A DNA stretch of 64,000 nucleotides from Symsagittifera roscoffensis (lineage: Eukaryota; Xenacoelomorpha; Acoela; Convolutidae): NCBI RefSeq assembly GCF_963678635.1, contig NC_087071.1:37096438-37160437 (forward strand), written 5' to 3'. Positions 22,442 to 34,675 of this stretch are shown piece after piece (position 1 is the first letter of the stretch; the number at the start of each line of letters is the position of its first letter). The position numbers and the translations under genes are program-made. The notes under the pieces were generated by a model that had not been told where the DNA came from, did not search any database, and saw only the letters and a list, made by a program, of their open reading frames with translations.

Positions 22442-22778
22442 GAGATTTCCCTCAGTTTGAGTAGGGAAAACGGTATTGTAAAAATCGAATATTGAATTAG
22501 ATATGATATATAAATAGATAGAATAGAGTAATGAATACATGATTAACGATTGCAGATTGAATGTATTGTTTGAATGTTTATTATGTTTTACGACTAGATT
22601 TCACACTTAAGGCTTTCGCAAGTGACCGCTTCAGATTCTAAGCGACAAACGATTTAGCTGGTGAGATTTGTCCTTGAATCAATTTACTGCACTATAAGTA
22701 GATAATTTGGACATAGTTAGGTAAGACGATACATAAGTAATTAGAATATAATGAGGTACCGAAGGTCGCCTCATGACA
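22441..22778 (-). repeat. 5' LTR of gypsy element 2
   Basis: 338 bp, paired with 15868-16206. Plus-strand ends are TGAGATTTCC and CTCATGACA, followed by the target duplication ATGAC. Confidence 0.9.
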
Positions 22779-22783
22779 ATGAC

Positions 22784-23440
22784 TAGTAGGTTGATTTTTT
22801 AAGAAGAAACTTTTTCGAGTGCGGGATGTAGCGCCACGCTTAACTAATGTGCTATGTTTCCATATTGGAAATGCATTAAATCAGACTGGAGCAAAATTAA
22901 ATTTTTTTTTCTATTTCGAAGCCATTTATTTCACGTTGATCTAGTGTTGGCCGCTCATGATTTTCATGATTTAACAAATCCAAAGCAATTTTTAAATAAA
23001 GAATTCATATAAATAAACGTTATTTGGCTCTTTCCGAGAGAAACTCTGGTAGTCATAAACCCCCCTTGGATTCAAGAGGACAGGAAAAAATTAATATGAA
23101 ACATACCCATGCAGCAAAGAAGTAGATAAATAGCAGCAAAAAACATGGTAAATATCAATTACTCAATGAAGTATAAGGATTTCTCACAAATTCTAGAGCA
23201 TATTTTGTGAGTCGTTTTGTATTTTAACTTCAGTTGAACTGAACAATTATTGAGACAAAAACCAAATACTCAGCAAAGTAAACTATTGAAACTCATAAAA
23301 TTCAGTTTTTGTTTAAAAGTAGGGCTACCATTATGATTCAAAGAACAAAGTTATAAGTTTTATTTATTTATTAGCTTTTTAAGAACTCAACGATAGTTTT
23401 GAAACCAAGTAATCAATTGCAGTTTTGTTATTATTGCAAC
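22784..23440. other. Unassigned AT-rich DNA
   Basis: No exon or repeat with defined ends seen. Confidence 0.4.
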
Positions 23441-23448
23441 ACTTCATT

Positions 23449-23915
23449 GGGGGTTGGTAAATTAGACGATAAGCAAATTAGACGGAGGTACTTAAAAGGA
23501 AATTAGACGGTTTTGCAAAACTGCAATTGAGAGAAAATAGACGAAAGTGATTGAAATTAACTTTGTTTGCACACAAATTGCGTTAGAAAAATAAAATTGT
23601 TTGTAGACAACAGTTCAATTTCGGTGGCCAAAAACTTTACAAGTCAATCATGCATAATTTATTCAATTCAAAACTCTCCTGTAATATTCAGATTTGACAT
23701 TGTATGTTCATTTGAACTAATTGTTTTGATAGTTTTTGACATTTTATGTTCTTTTTGTATTTGTGAAACTTGACTCTTAAGCAAAAATTTTGTTGGCCCT
23801 TTCCTTTTCATAGCTTTTTCGTTTAAAATGCCAGATCTGTACAAAATAAATTCCGTCTAATTTCGTTTTTGTAGTATCCGTCTAATTTGCTTATCGTCTA
23901 ATTTCCTAGGCCCCC
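23449..23915. mobile_element. TIR DNA transposon with 8-bp target duplication
   Basis: The 8-bp direct repeat ACTTCATT lies at 23441-23448 and 23916-23923. The ends are long inverted repeats of about 60 bp starting GGGGG, each containing AAATTAGACG three times (for example GTAAATTAGACGATAAGC). The 467-bp interior has no transposase; its short open frame (23567-23773) looks accidental. The 8-bp duplication suggests hAT, but the GGGGG end is not a textbook hAT end. Confidence 0.85.
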
Positions 23916-24173
23916 ACTTCATTTGATACTCATTTTAATAAAATTAATTGCTTATATAAAGTTGGACAATTCCCGCATTCAGTGAAAAGAGAAAACAATC
24001 GATTGAATTATAATTATAATTTCACTTTTATTAAAACTATAATTAATTTGTACCCATTATAAAGATAACATTTTCGGAACATTATAGTAAATTATGATCA
24101 AATGTAATTTCCTATAATATGTATAATTTCTATATTCCCTCTTATAATGTCCTGTAACATCTTATAATCAATT

Positions 24174-24706
24174 ATTGTTTCGACTTTCGATACGAAAGTA
24201 ACGGAATCTTTGTGCTCGGGGTGGGTTTTTTTTCTTCAGACAAATTTCGACTTTTTAACTAGCCATTTTTGACGGAATTTTTTTATATCATTTGAAAGGT
24301 ATTGTTGTCCTGAGATCAAATTTGAAAAGATATTTTACCTGTGACCATTTTTCGTAAAGTTACGGGGGTTTAAAGATTGCCATTTTGGCCAATTTGGGAC
24401 AACAAACGAGCGATATATTTCGCGCTATTAACGCGTAAGCGGAGAGTTAATCCCTCTTAGAAATCGTTCCAAATTGGTTGCAAGAAGCTTATTTGCCATA
24501 ATTGATTTGTTACAAGGAGCGAATATTGTCCTTTTATACTTAAAATGGTGTGTGGGGGGATGATTTTTATAAAAAATTTTCAAATTTTAGAATTATTTTT
24601 TTCAATTTGTATTATTTCATTTAATTTTTCTAATGTTTTTACTGCTCCAAAAAACTTAAAAGGCAGTCGGAACATTCAGGGCTTTGCCCTGTTACGAGCA
24701 GTCTTG
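24174..24706 (+). mobile_element. HINE-like repeat (family A, copy 2)
   Basis: Nearly full length: ATTGTTTCGACTTTCGATACG start, GCGCTATTAACGCGTAAGC palindromic core, AGGCAGTCGGAACATTC, hairpin CAGGGCTTTGCCCTG and CGAGCAGTCTTG end. Confidence 0.75.
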
Positions 24707-26295
24707 TATGCTTTTATAAAAGATTATTTCTCTTTTCGGCGGGTGAAAATAATGCAGAGCAGAACAGTTTTGCAGAATAGGAAAGTTACTGCTTATAAAA
24801 TCGGACTAGAATAGCTGTCCGCCACTAACGAGACACTGCCGTACACAGCCGACCGGAGTTATGACCGACGCATAGTAACATGGATAAACCCTTTTCCCAG
24901 TTTCGTTCAGGTTTTTTCACATTACCTAGAATCGAATAACTAAAATCTTGAAATGGCATTGGACGACATTGATTGGCCAAAGCGTGAAATCGAAATTCTC
25001 GCTTAAATATGTGGCCTATAAAAACCCACTGACTTTGTGTAATTGGGAATTATAAACGCAAATAAGAAACGTGTTTTAGATATTTTCTGCCAAAAACGAT
25101 TACCATAAAACAAAATTTCGAATTTGTTCACCCGATGTAAACTTTGACCTTTATCAGCAGAAGATGGATGTAGTACATCACAAGTAGTATGCTTTTGTCA
25201 AAGCTTCAAAAACATTTAACATCATCCTACCGAGAATCAAAAAGCTAGAAAATTCTAGTTTTACAAAAATTTCAGGTGAGTTGTCTTCATCTAAAAAACT
25301 CTACTTAAGTTTTTTAAAATGAAAAAATGGGCTGAACATGATTTTGTTTTCTGATGGGATGAACATTTCCTTTCATATTAAACTTGCAAGCAGGCCTACT
25401 AATCTGAAATTGGAACGTGTAAATTTGTTAAACGCCATACGTGAGCAAAACAAGCTGTACTTGTTTTTTGTTGTGGGCTCATGTTTGAGTAAAAATTCTC
25501 TTTTGGTTTCTCCATTGGATTTTCACTTTTGGTACCCTTTAATGACATTGATTGTCGGGGCATACAAACCCTAATTTTTTTTCTCAAAACGCTCCTCTTA
25601 GCAACATACACTAAATAAGGGGATTAAAAAACCTTTTCATGTCTTAAATTGTCGAAAATCGCCCTTCCTGCAAAAAAAAATTGGACTCGCTCCTGATACT
25701 TGTAGTTTTGACTTATATTTGGTTATAATGGTTTTGTTTGACACAGAATTTGACTCAGCCTATTTTTCTTAAAATGTATCCGTATAGTTTCGAAGCTTGA
25801 AATGTGCTATCATTGGTGGTAACCTTCACAACAGTAACCAGTGCAATCGGAAAGGATGGGAGCCAAAACTGCAACCATTCCTGGTGCTGATAATAAAGCT
25901 TTTTTGGCGAAGATCACGAATCCGGAACGGTATTCCAGCGAATTGAGAAGTTATGCTTTTAAACATTTTTTAGCTTCCCGGAATGTCCTGAATTGAATTT
26001 AATTCACGCCATTTTTAGATAATGAGAAGCTAGGAGTTGAGGGAAAATGTTGATTCATCTCCGATAGGGGAAGATGATTTTATCTACCGAACAAAAACAA
26101 TGGTAATATGATATTAAAGTAGTAGCCCTGTTTTCAGGAGTGACCTTGTGGTCTGTGAATACTGAGTGTCAGCCATGAGCTCACTTTTTTGCATGTATTT
26201 TAGTTATTTTGAGCAGTTTGACACAGAGCGGTTTGACAGAAATAGTTGAATTTGAAAGTATGTCTGCTTTCTCTGAAACTCGCAAAGCTGGTTTC
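24707..26295. other. Unassigned DNA
   Basis: No supported gene. The stretch 25770-25850 (ATAGTTTCGAAGCTTGAAATG and 'aaccttcacaacagta') recurs in diverged, rearranged form at 26930-27080, so part of it is an old repeat. Confidence 0.4.
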
Positions 26296-26682
26296 ATGAG
26301 TTGTAGAAACTTGGATAGCTCACTCGTTTGAAGGGGGTGAGCAGGGTGCGGAAAAGAGCAGGAGCAAAATGTTCTAGAATGTTCCAAATGTTCATGAAGT
26401 GTTCTAGAATGTTCCGGAATTTTTATACGCACATAAGTGATCACTGTGCTTTCTCCGCCTCCATATTCAATAATTAACCCTAATAATTAAGTAACTTACA
26501 TTCTGGTACAGGTAATTTTGGTACAGATAAATTTTAATCAATTATACTAAACTTAAGTGCTATTTGTATAGGTTTGAGTATGAAAGTTGTAAAACAATCT
26601 GGAACATTTTGCTCCTGCTCATTGCCGCGCCCTGCTCCCCCCTCCCCACTCAGCGAGTAAGCTATTCAAGCAACTACTACTT
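26296..26682. repeat. Inverted-repeat element with arms of about 85 bp
   Basis: The left arm (GGATAGCTCACTCG, GTGAGCAGGGTGCGGAA, GAGCAGGAGCAAAATGTTC) is inverted in the right arm (26570-26682, read in reverse: GAATAGCTTACTCG, GGAGCAGGGCGCGGCAA, GAGCAGGAGCAAAATGTTC). The arms are diverged but clear; the spacer has no gene. Foldback-type or MITE; no target duplication assigned. Confidence 0.65.
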
Positions 26683-27097
26683 TCATCACCATGATAACCA
26701 GTGTCAAGTGTTTGCCTATAACTATGACAGAAAGTTTGACAGAAGCATCTGTAAAAAAAAAAAACCGAATTTTTTTTATCAGCCCAGCGAGAAGTCTTTG
26801 TTTAAACCAGCTAGAACAATAATCTGAAAAAGAAATTAGGTTTGTCAAATCCGCAAGGATTAGTTGAACTTGTTATGAATCTCCACAAAACTCAAAGAAA
26901 ATAGCTTATCATGAGTTATTGTTCAACTTTAAACCTTCACAACAGTATTCAGTTCAATCGAATGCAATGATTAAGAATGGTCTATATTTGGATTTATGGT
27001 TTTATTTGACTGATAATTTATTTTATGCAAGAGCCTAGTTTTCCTAAAACGTTTCCGTATAGTTTCGAAGCTTGAAATTTGCTTTCGTTAAAATGAA

Positions 27098-27835
27098 ACT
27101 CACATTCGAGTTTCAAAGTTTTTTTTTCTTTTCAAAGTTTCCGACATTTTTTCTCATGGGTTTCTTATTTGGGGCAATTCGACCCTTCTCCGAATTAACC
27201 AACACTTAAAATGGAAAAAGGTTGTCAATTTTAAAAACACATTAGAACGCTTTTTGCCTATTTTTCCAACGTTTAGAGTTTTTGAAAAACGATGGGCACT
27301 GCTATTTGGAGTTGCAGGTCCTGCAGGGTGTGTGAGGAGAGTTAGTTGCCGGGAGTGTTAGGCCTGAGGTTGGCGGGTTAAATGAGGAGTTGGATTGAAT
27401 AGGGTAAAAAATGGGGCTAATTGTGGGGGATGGTGGTAAACTCGGAAGAGTCTTTCACTCGGAGGGGTAAACTTACATTCGAGATTCACAATTTGTTGTA
27501 TTTTTTTGCTTTTTAGAATTTTTGACACTTTTTCTCGTGGATTTGCTAATTGGGACATGTCCACTCTTCTCTCAATTACCCAACCCTTAAGTTCGGAAAA
27601 CAGTGTTAAAGTTAAAAGATGCACTAGAGCGCTTTTTTCGCCCATTTTTTCAGCGCTTCGAGTTATTGAAAAACATTTAATACTGCAACGGGAGAGTTGC
27701 AGGATGAGGAGGGGCGAGGGAAGGGTTAACTGTCGGTAGGGTTAGGTGAAGGGATGGCGGGGTGTAGAAGTTGGAGGGGGTAGGTAAAAAGCGGGCATAA
27801 ATGTGGTGGTTGGGGTTAAAATTGAGGTGTATTCG
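27098..27835. repeat. Diverged tandem duplication, unit about 372 bp
   Basis: Units at about 27098-27470 and 27471-27835 align from ACATTCGAGTTTC/ACATTCGAGATTC through the 'ttgacactttttctcgtgg' and 'agagttgcagg' segments to a G-rich tail of GGGTTAGG-like runs. No coding sense. Confidence 0.55.
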
Positions 27836-28059
27836 ACTCGGTTCATAAAAGAGGGCTGAATAACGCTTTTCAAAGTTTCAGTGATTATGAGTATGTTTGG
27901 AAATTTCAAAATTTGGCTGTCAGTATTGTAGAAAAAAGGCTTCGACTTCCGCATTAAAAAATTGCAAAATTTTTATTCCATTTTTTAATCCATCAGTTTT
28001 CTATAGTCGATTATGAACAGATTGTAATCGAATTAAGTTTTTTTAACATTCTCGAATTA

Positions 28060-28585
28060 TTGTTCCGACTTTCGATACGAAAGTAACGGAATATTTGTGC
28101 TCGGGGTGGGTTTTTTTTTCTTCAGACAAATTTCGACTTTTTAACTAGCCATTTTTGACGGACTTTTTTTATATTTGGAAAGGTATTGTTGTCCTGAGCT
28201 CAAATTTGAAAAGATATTTCACCTGTGATCATTTTTTGTAAAGTTACGGGGGTTTAAAGATTGCCATTTTGGTCAATTTGGGACAATTAACGCGCGATAT
28301 ATTTCGCTCTATTAACGCGTAAGCGGAGAGTTATTCCGTCTTAGAAATCGTTCCAAATTGGTTGAAATAAGCCTATTTGTTATAATTGGTTTGCTACAAG
28401 GAGAAAATTAGATTCTTTGTACTGTATATGGCGTGTGGGGGGATGGTTTTCATAAAAAAACTTAGAAAAAATTTTTTTCATTTTTTTTTAAATTTCATTT
28501 AATTTTTTAATTTTGTTACTGCTCCATAAACCTTAAAAGGCAGTCGGAACATTCAGAGCTTTGCCCTGATACGAGCAGTCTTGTT
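28060..28585 (+). mobile_element. HINE-like repeat (family A, copy 3)
   Basis: Full-length copy: TTGTTCCGACTTTCGATACG start, AACGCGCGATATATTTCGC core, GGCAGTCGGAACATTC, CAGAGCTTTGCCCTG hairpin (one base off) and ACGAGCAGTCTTGTT end. Confidence 0.8.
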
Positions 28586-30612
28586 TTGATTATGATCAAA
28601 TTTTGTTCATGGATTTTAATTTCGTGAATCTATGGTCATTGTCTCACAGAAAGCAAGTAACCAGGGCTGATCCTTTTTTTACGCTATTTTACCAACGCCT
28701 GAAATTGTTTCCTTCGGCACTTTGAAGATGTAGGTAACTTTTGTTCAATTATTACAGAAACTAGCCGGCTGGTTACTGGAAGACTTATTGAATCATTTTT
28801 TTATTGTGAAACTAACTATTGGGTTTTGTTATTGTGAGTTTTGATGTTCCACGTTCATTGAAGAACACGTTGTGTTCCACGTTGGAATGGCCTTCAAGTT
28901 AAACTTGCATTTGTTTGGTCACCTCAGTGTAACTCAATTTTCCGAAATAGAAGAACAATAAAATACCATCGTTGGTGATTGGATCCATTATCTCATGGAA
29001 GACGTGGATCTACCTTTGCACTAATTACGTTAAAATACTTTTTGCACGGACATTTTTAAGTATAATCTGAAAAACATATCCAAATTCCCAGGAGGTTTTT
29101 GAATCCTTGATTAAATGGTTTTTGTATCAAGTTCTTTCGTTTCAGCGGATTGTTTTCATTTGTAGCAACCAATTTCGCTTTTGAGTGCAAATGTTGTTCG
29201 AATTTTACTGATCAAGCTCTGCCCCCGCATGTTGACCTTAACTCTATCTACCAATTTCACTTTTGTTTTATCTCAAAGCCTAAGTTTAATGTTTAAAAGC
29301 TGATTGTTAGAGTATAGTAAATGTTTTAGGTTGAGTCTATGACGGTAGATCAACATATCGATGTTTTAATTAACAGAAATAATGTTTAACTAACATTACC
29401 GCCAGGCCAGGCCAGTAAAAGTTCTATGAAGAACTACTGAAGCAAACAAATCAATTATCTCATGAATTTATTACTCATGAAAGCTATGGCCTTATTTAGT
29501 CGTTAAAAAATTGGAACGAAATATGAAACAAACTGATTCGTATTAAGATCATTAAAGTTTGAAATCACGATAATGTTTAAACTATGAAATTATTTAAATT
29601 CGCAGCTACTGAGCTATCGATATTTTGAACTATAGTTACCTTGGCTTTCTGATTTATTTTGAGTAATCTTTGAGTGACCTTTAGTTTTTTTTTCGGTGAA
29701 ACTGATCTATTCAACAGAAGATCATTTCAATGCATCTCTACTCTAAAAATAAAACTGCTCAGATTATTTTCCGACTTTTCATTGAACAATTTCGTTATTA
29801 GTTTTCAGAATTCTAATGTTTCAACTTCTGTTTACGTTTGGTTCATTGATTCAAAGATACTCGGGTATGATTCAATTTCTTATTCTTTTCTGCATGAGTG
29901 TCTAAAACTATAGGTTTTGGCGGCAATATCTCTTTAAAATCATTCGGTTCAAACAGTTTTTGTTTCTTTTACAAAAGATTTGAATGGTCAATTTGTATTT
30001 CTAAATTATTCACGTGTGCAGTACAACTTCAATACTTGTGATTTTTAGTTTTTGATTACTTCAGGTCAACTTGAATAAAGCCAGTTATTATTATAACTGT
30101 CGTACAAACTGTTCGAGCTATAGTTTGCTGAAAACGATAAACCATTGCCTCGACCATTTTTTTCTTGCTTAATTTTGTGGAGCTGAACTACAACACCGTT
30201 TTCCTTGTCAGTACTAATTGATAAAAAACTACTGCATTAAATTCAAAAATGTGTATAAACGAAAATCTTTCTAACATGTGTCAACTTAAAAAAAAAATCG
30301 TCCCATACAAAATTTTTTGCTATGAAACATGTTTAGTAACGCACTGATTGCATTAATCAGGTTGTTTTAAGCTAAAGCGAAAGACCAATTCTATACCAAA
30401 ATCGGCAAAAAATTTCTATAAACCGTTCAGAAAATGGCCAAATTTGGAGCAATTTTTTGTCCAGTTTGTCGAAAAACTATAATAATTTTTAGCAATTTAT
30501 AGCTGTTTGGTTCCAGCATATGAATTCAAATGTTGATTAAAGTAAGGGAAATTTTTCTAAAATCAAACTACTGTCCAAATCAGGCAACGAAAAAAAACGA
30601 AGTTTTTTTAGC
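28586..30612. other. Unassigned DNA
   Basis: AT-rich, no supported exon or bounded repeat. Confidence 0.4.
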
Positions 30613-30614
30613 TA

Positions 30615-31632
30615 CCCAGGTTGACAAAAAAATGCTTATCATACAATTTCATACTACTTCATAGACCAAAAAAACTAGGAAAATAGCATGATAAGGTTTT
30701 CATACTATTAAATATTATGATAGGCATTTTTTCCAAACTATGAAATTGTATGATAAGCATTTGTTCCATAAATGAAATTACCAAAAAAAATTGTCAAAAA
30801 AATTTGTCTTTCACCCGAAACACTAACCCTGGACTTTTTGCCATAAGAAAACCCAGAGTGTAACTGGCAGTTACCACGCAGATAAACTAAATTTGGTGAT
30901 TTTTGCCACCTACGTTAAATTTTACATTTTCACATGGAATTATATACCAAAAATGTAACTTTTTGAATATGGCTAGATAATTTTTGAAATGAAAATTTTG
31001 TTAGTTATATCTTAACAAATGAAATAAGAAAATAGTAATTGGGTTTCCAAAAAAAAGTTTTTTTAAAAAGAATTTTGGGTTTTTTGGGTGAAAAACTCAT
31101 CCTGGACTACGTTATAATCACAAAAAATCAAATTTCACATGCAATTTTGTTTTCGCAAAAGTTTATATTTGAGCACAAAAGCATTTGCAACCAAAAAATG
31201 GATTAAAAACTTTCTCTCTCAAATTTGTGTTTTGCTTTTGAAAAAATGCATATCATACAATTTTTATGTAAGAAATTTATATGATAAGCATTTTCAACAA
31301 AATGCATTCTTTCATTTAAACTGATTTTAAAACTCATGTAAATTCATCCAGAAACATCGTTAAATTGATTTTGAATATTTTATTTTTTCTATGGCAAAAT
31401 GCTTGTCATACAATTTCCATATATGAAATTTTATGGTAAGCCTTCTTTTGGCTAAAATTAAAAATTATTGTTTTTACTGAGCAGAAAGATTCAAAAGATG
31501 GAAAAAGAACAGAAGTATTTCTCTAAAAACGTTTCGTATAGTTTTTAAATTTTGTATGATCGCGTTTTTTCCATAGTCGCCATATATGAAAATAGATGAC
31601 AAGAATTTTTCTTTTATGGACGTCAAACCGGT
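30615..31632. mobile_element. CCCGGGT-TIR transposon (family B, copy 2, diverged)
   Basis: Ends CCCAGGTTGAC and GTCAAACCGGT are decayed versions of the family TIR, with TA duplicated at 30613-30614 and 31633-31634. The interior holds the family's repeated units (ATGCTTATCATACAATTTC and its inverse AATTGTATGATAAGCATTT) and the 'ctggactacgtt' segment found in copies 1 and 3. Non-coding. Confidence 0.7.
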
Positions 31633-31634
31633 TA

Positions 31635-34600
31635 TTTTACCACGTTTATTTATAGTCTCAAGTCAAATTTATTGATCAGAAAATATACCGAAAATTTTTT
31701 TGCAAAACAACTGAAATTTATTGGGAAACAGATTTTTTTGAATGCCTTCTTTGATATTTGCAGGTTTTACTTTCAACCTACAAACGGAATCTTTTTTCAG
31801 GAAAACTCCAAATTCAATTGAAATGAAAAGAATCCAACCAAATAATATCCATTCTTATCCAGTATAAAATATTTTTAAAATGTTTTCGTATAAAAGCTTT
31901 TGCTAGTTTGTTAATTTTATGAATACAAATTTTTTTGTGAAATACTTTTGGGATGGTTCTGGCTATATCTTGAAACATTAAACAAGATTTTGCAAGATTT
32001 CTTTGAAAAAAAAAACTCAAGAGAAGCACATTTTTGCAAGATCACAGAAAAGAATTTGAATTAGTTTTGGAATTCACCAAAAACAGTAGTCATGTTAGAA
32101 GCTACCGACTGGTTTTGCGGGCACTAATCAGCTGACCTTAATTCAGTATAGAGTGAATTCCATTTTGATTTATTGGAAACAAAATATGGAAAAATATATT
32201 GATTTGTATACAATGTTGTGTTTTGCTTCGTATTTAACATTTTTTAGGCAAAAGTGCTAACGAACAAGTAATTATTTTCAAGAAACTTTAACTAGAAAAG
32301 CCAAATACTTCGATAATTCTGTGAGTATTTCAAAAACCTCATATGCGTGTTCTTCATTGTTGACACTAAAGTAACACACAAGTTTTTCAATAGCCATTTA
32401 GCTTGTGTAATAATGCTGTTTTTTAGTTTTGGGGGCTGTGCAAAACCCTGTGTCTCCATGGGAATCACTCGTAATTGTCCTACAAGATGAATATGATATC
32501 CATGGTCGTCAATGTAGAAGATTCAGGTAGTGATAAAATTTACAAAAAAAGCAAATCATATAAAAAAAGTTTACAAAAAAGATAATATTATATTTGACCA
32601 GTTTTCACAAAAATATCAAAATTTAAATGCCGGTCTCGCCAGTGATTTTTTTCTTACTTCGAGTGTTATAAGCCCTTTTCCATTGAAATTATGGTAGGTT
32701 GATGTTTCTGTTTATGTGATTTTGAAAAAATATATATATAATTTACTTGATACAAAAAATGGTCCCTTTTTTGCAAAAAAAAACGCATATTACCACTTTT
32801 GAACAGTATCAAAAACATAATTCTCTGAACTTTTATTACTAACAAACTAATTGAGCTGGAATTTTTTTGACAATTTTTCATCGATGATTTTTCCATATTA
32901 CAATGATTTTTTTTTCATCATATCACTATATTACAAAATCCACCTTTAGTATCGAATTAATTAAAACAGGCAGATAGTTTTTTTTGTTAACTTTCTTTGG
33001 GAAACTGTACAAGTTTTGATAATAGCCATAACTATTGGTTCTTTAAAAAAATTTCGAGTAGACATAAAAAGTCATCTTGACTACATATACTTGTGTAGGT
33101 TTGTGTCTCAGTGTGTTTGAATAATTCAAGCGTAATCGTCTAAAAATTTCCGATTTTCTGCGGTCTATGTCGATTGCAATCAAATGCGATGTTGGCCAAT
33201 CTGACAGCCTTGATTGAAATCCATCTATATATATTTTTTACGGAAAGTACTTAAGAATAAATTTGAACGGGTTTTTAAGAAAACGGATTTTGGCAAAATA
33301 ATGAAAACCAACAAATTCTTTGCAAAACTGATTCAACTTAACTATTCTTTTTGTTCCAAAACTTTATAAATTTATGTATTAAAGAAAAAAGTTCAATACA
33401 GCTACAGAGAGCAAGAGTAACTCAAGGACATGTTTTCGAAAAACAAATGAGTTCAGTAAACCCGGTTTTAAGTTTCGGAAATCTTGTGGGTTCCCGCGGT
33501 GATGAAAAAAATGTTATGCAAAATATTTTGAAGTTTTATTTTTATCAGCAAAGCATTTTTGTTAGACACCGGAAAACATTTTAGAAAATTAAAGAAAAAA
33601 AATTCTGTTTGGTGCAGAACAAGTCAAGATAATTGTAATCGGTTCTTTTAGGCAAACAAAAACACAAAAAATCAATCGAAACCTTTACCTTCTATTTACT
33701 TGTTTGTTTTCCAACTGTTTGATAGTCCAAAAAATTGAATTAATACCGTGTACAATCTGTATAAATTGCAAAAATTACAAGATCGTGATCAATTTCGATC
33801 GATTTAACACAATTTATTGGAAATTTTTTGTTACTCAAATCCACATGAAAACGAAACCATTTGAAATAACAGAAAATGGACTTAACAAGATCTTAGCTAC
33901 ATTATTTGTAAAATTTTTATTGAAAATCAAGTCTCTCAGTTCGTATGAATTTGCTGTTGTCATTTCACTTGTGGGTCATTAATGGTCATAAAAAAATCTT
34001 TCCTAGTAAAAACGTAGTTAATTTTTTTCTAATTTGACATCTCAAAATTAGTTAGCTTTCTTTGAGTTTCAGTTTTTAGACTTTTCCTCGTTTTTTATAC
34101 ACGATCACTGGTGCAAAAGAAGCTGCTGATTAACATGAAAAGAACGGTGTTTTTTTTCAAAATAATGGTTGAAAAACAACTTTGAGTAACCTAATAAAAT
34201 AAATAATAAATATCTTCTTCTGATAAGAATGATTTCAAAAAAAATATTGCAATTACATTTTTCAGTTCAAACCAATGTCATTTTTTTCATATCCGAAACT
34301 AAAGTTCTTCACTGTTTGGCAAACTAACCAGTTGGAAATGGAAACTACACAAAAGCTTCAAGGTCTAGCCTACAAATCTACAAAACATCAACTTTTTTTT
34401 ATATTTTCAAAGGGTAATTTTGCAAGGTTAAGTATTGAGACCAAATTTTTGTTTTGGCCTAATAAGTTCACATGCCAATACGACTAAAATTGAGAAAATA
34501 GTATAAAAAAAGTTGCCTGTAAATTAAACTTAACAAGGGGGAGAGAAAATGTGCGTTAGTTCAACTGTGACAAAAATCATTAATGTGCGCGTGGGGAGAA

Positions 34601-34675
34601 AAGAAAAGAATAATTGGGAGAAAAGAAAAGAAAGCAACTATTTTATGCAAAGATGAAAAAAAATTATCGTTTCAG
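31635..34675. other. Unassigned DNA upstream of RNase T2-like copy 2
   Basis: Very AT-rich. The 5' exon(s) of the RNase T2-like gene should lie in or before the right part of this stretch but could not be placed. A purine-rich direct repeat (GGGAGAAAAGAAAAGAA, twice, 34593-34635) precedes exon 1 as seen. Confidence 0.4.

Larger units (their letters stand above)
15868..22778 (-). mobile_element. Ty3/gypsy LTR retrotransposon 2, decayed
   Basis: LTRs at 15868-16206 and 22441-22778 are close to identical (about a dozen differences seen by eye). A perfect 5-bp target duplication ATGAC lies at 15863-15867 and 22779-22783. Minus-strand order is gag, protease, RT, RNase H, linker, integrase, C-terminal tail. 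All blocks carry frame breaks, and part of the integrase core is deleted. It is related to element 1 but has different LTRs. Confidence 0.92.

Noticed and set aside
34275-34487. Plus-strand open frame before RNase T2-like copy 2 (FFTVWQTNQLE)
   Set aside because: Tempting as the 5' exon, but it shares no clear similarity with the exon at 7228-7312 and has no donor in the required phase.
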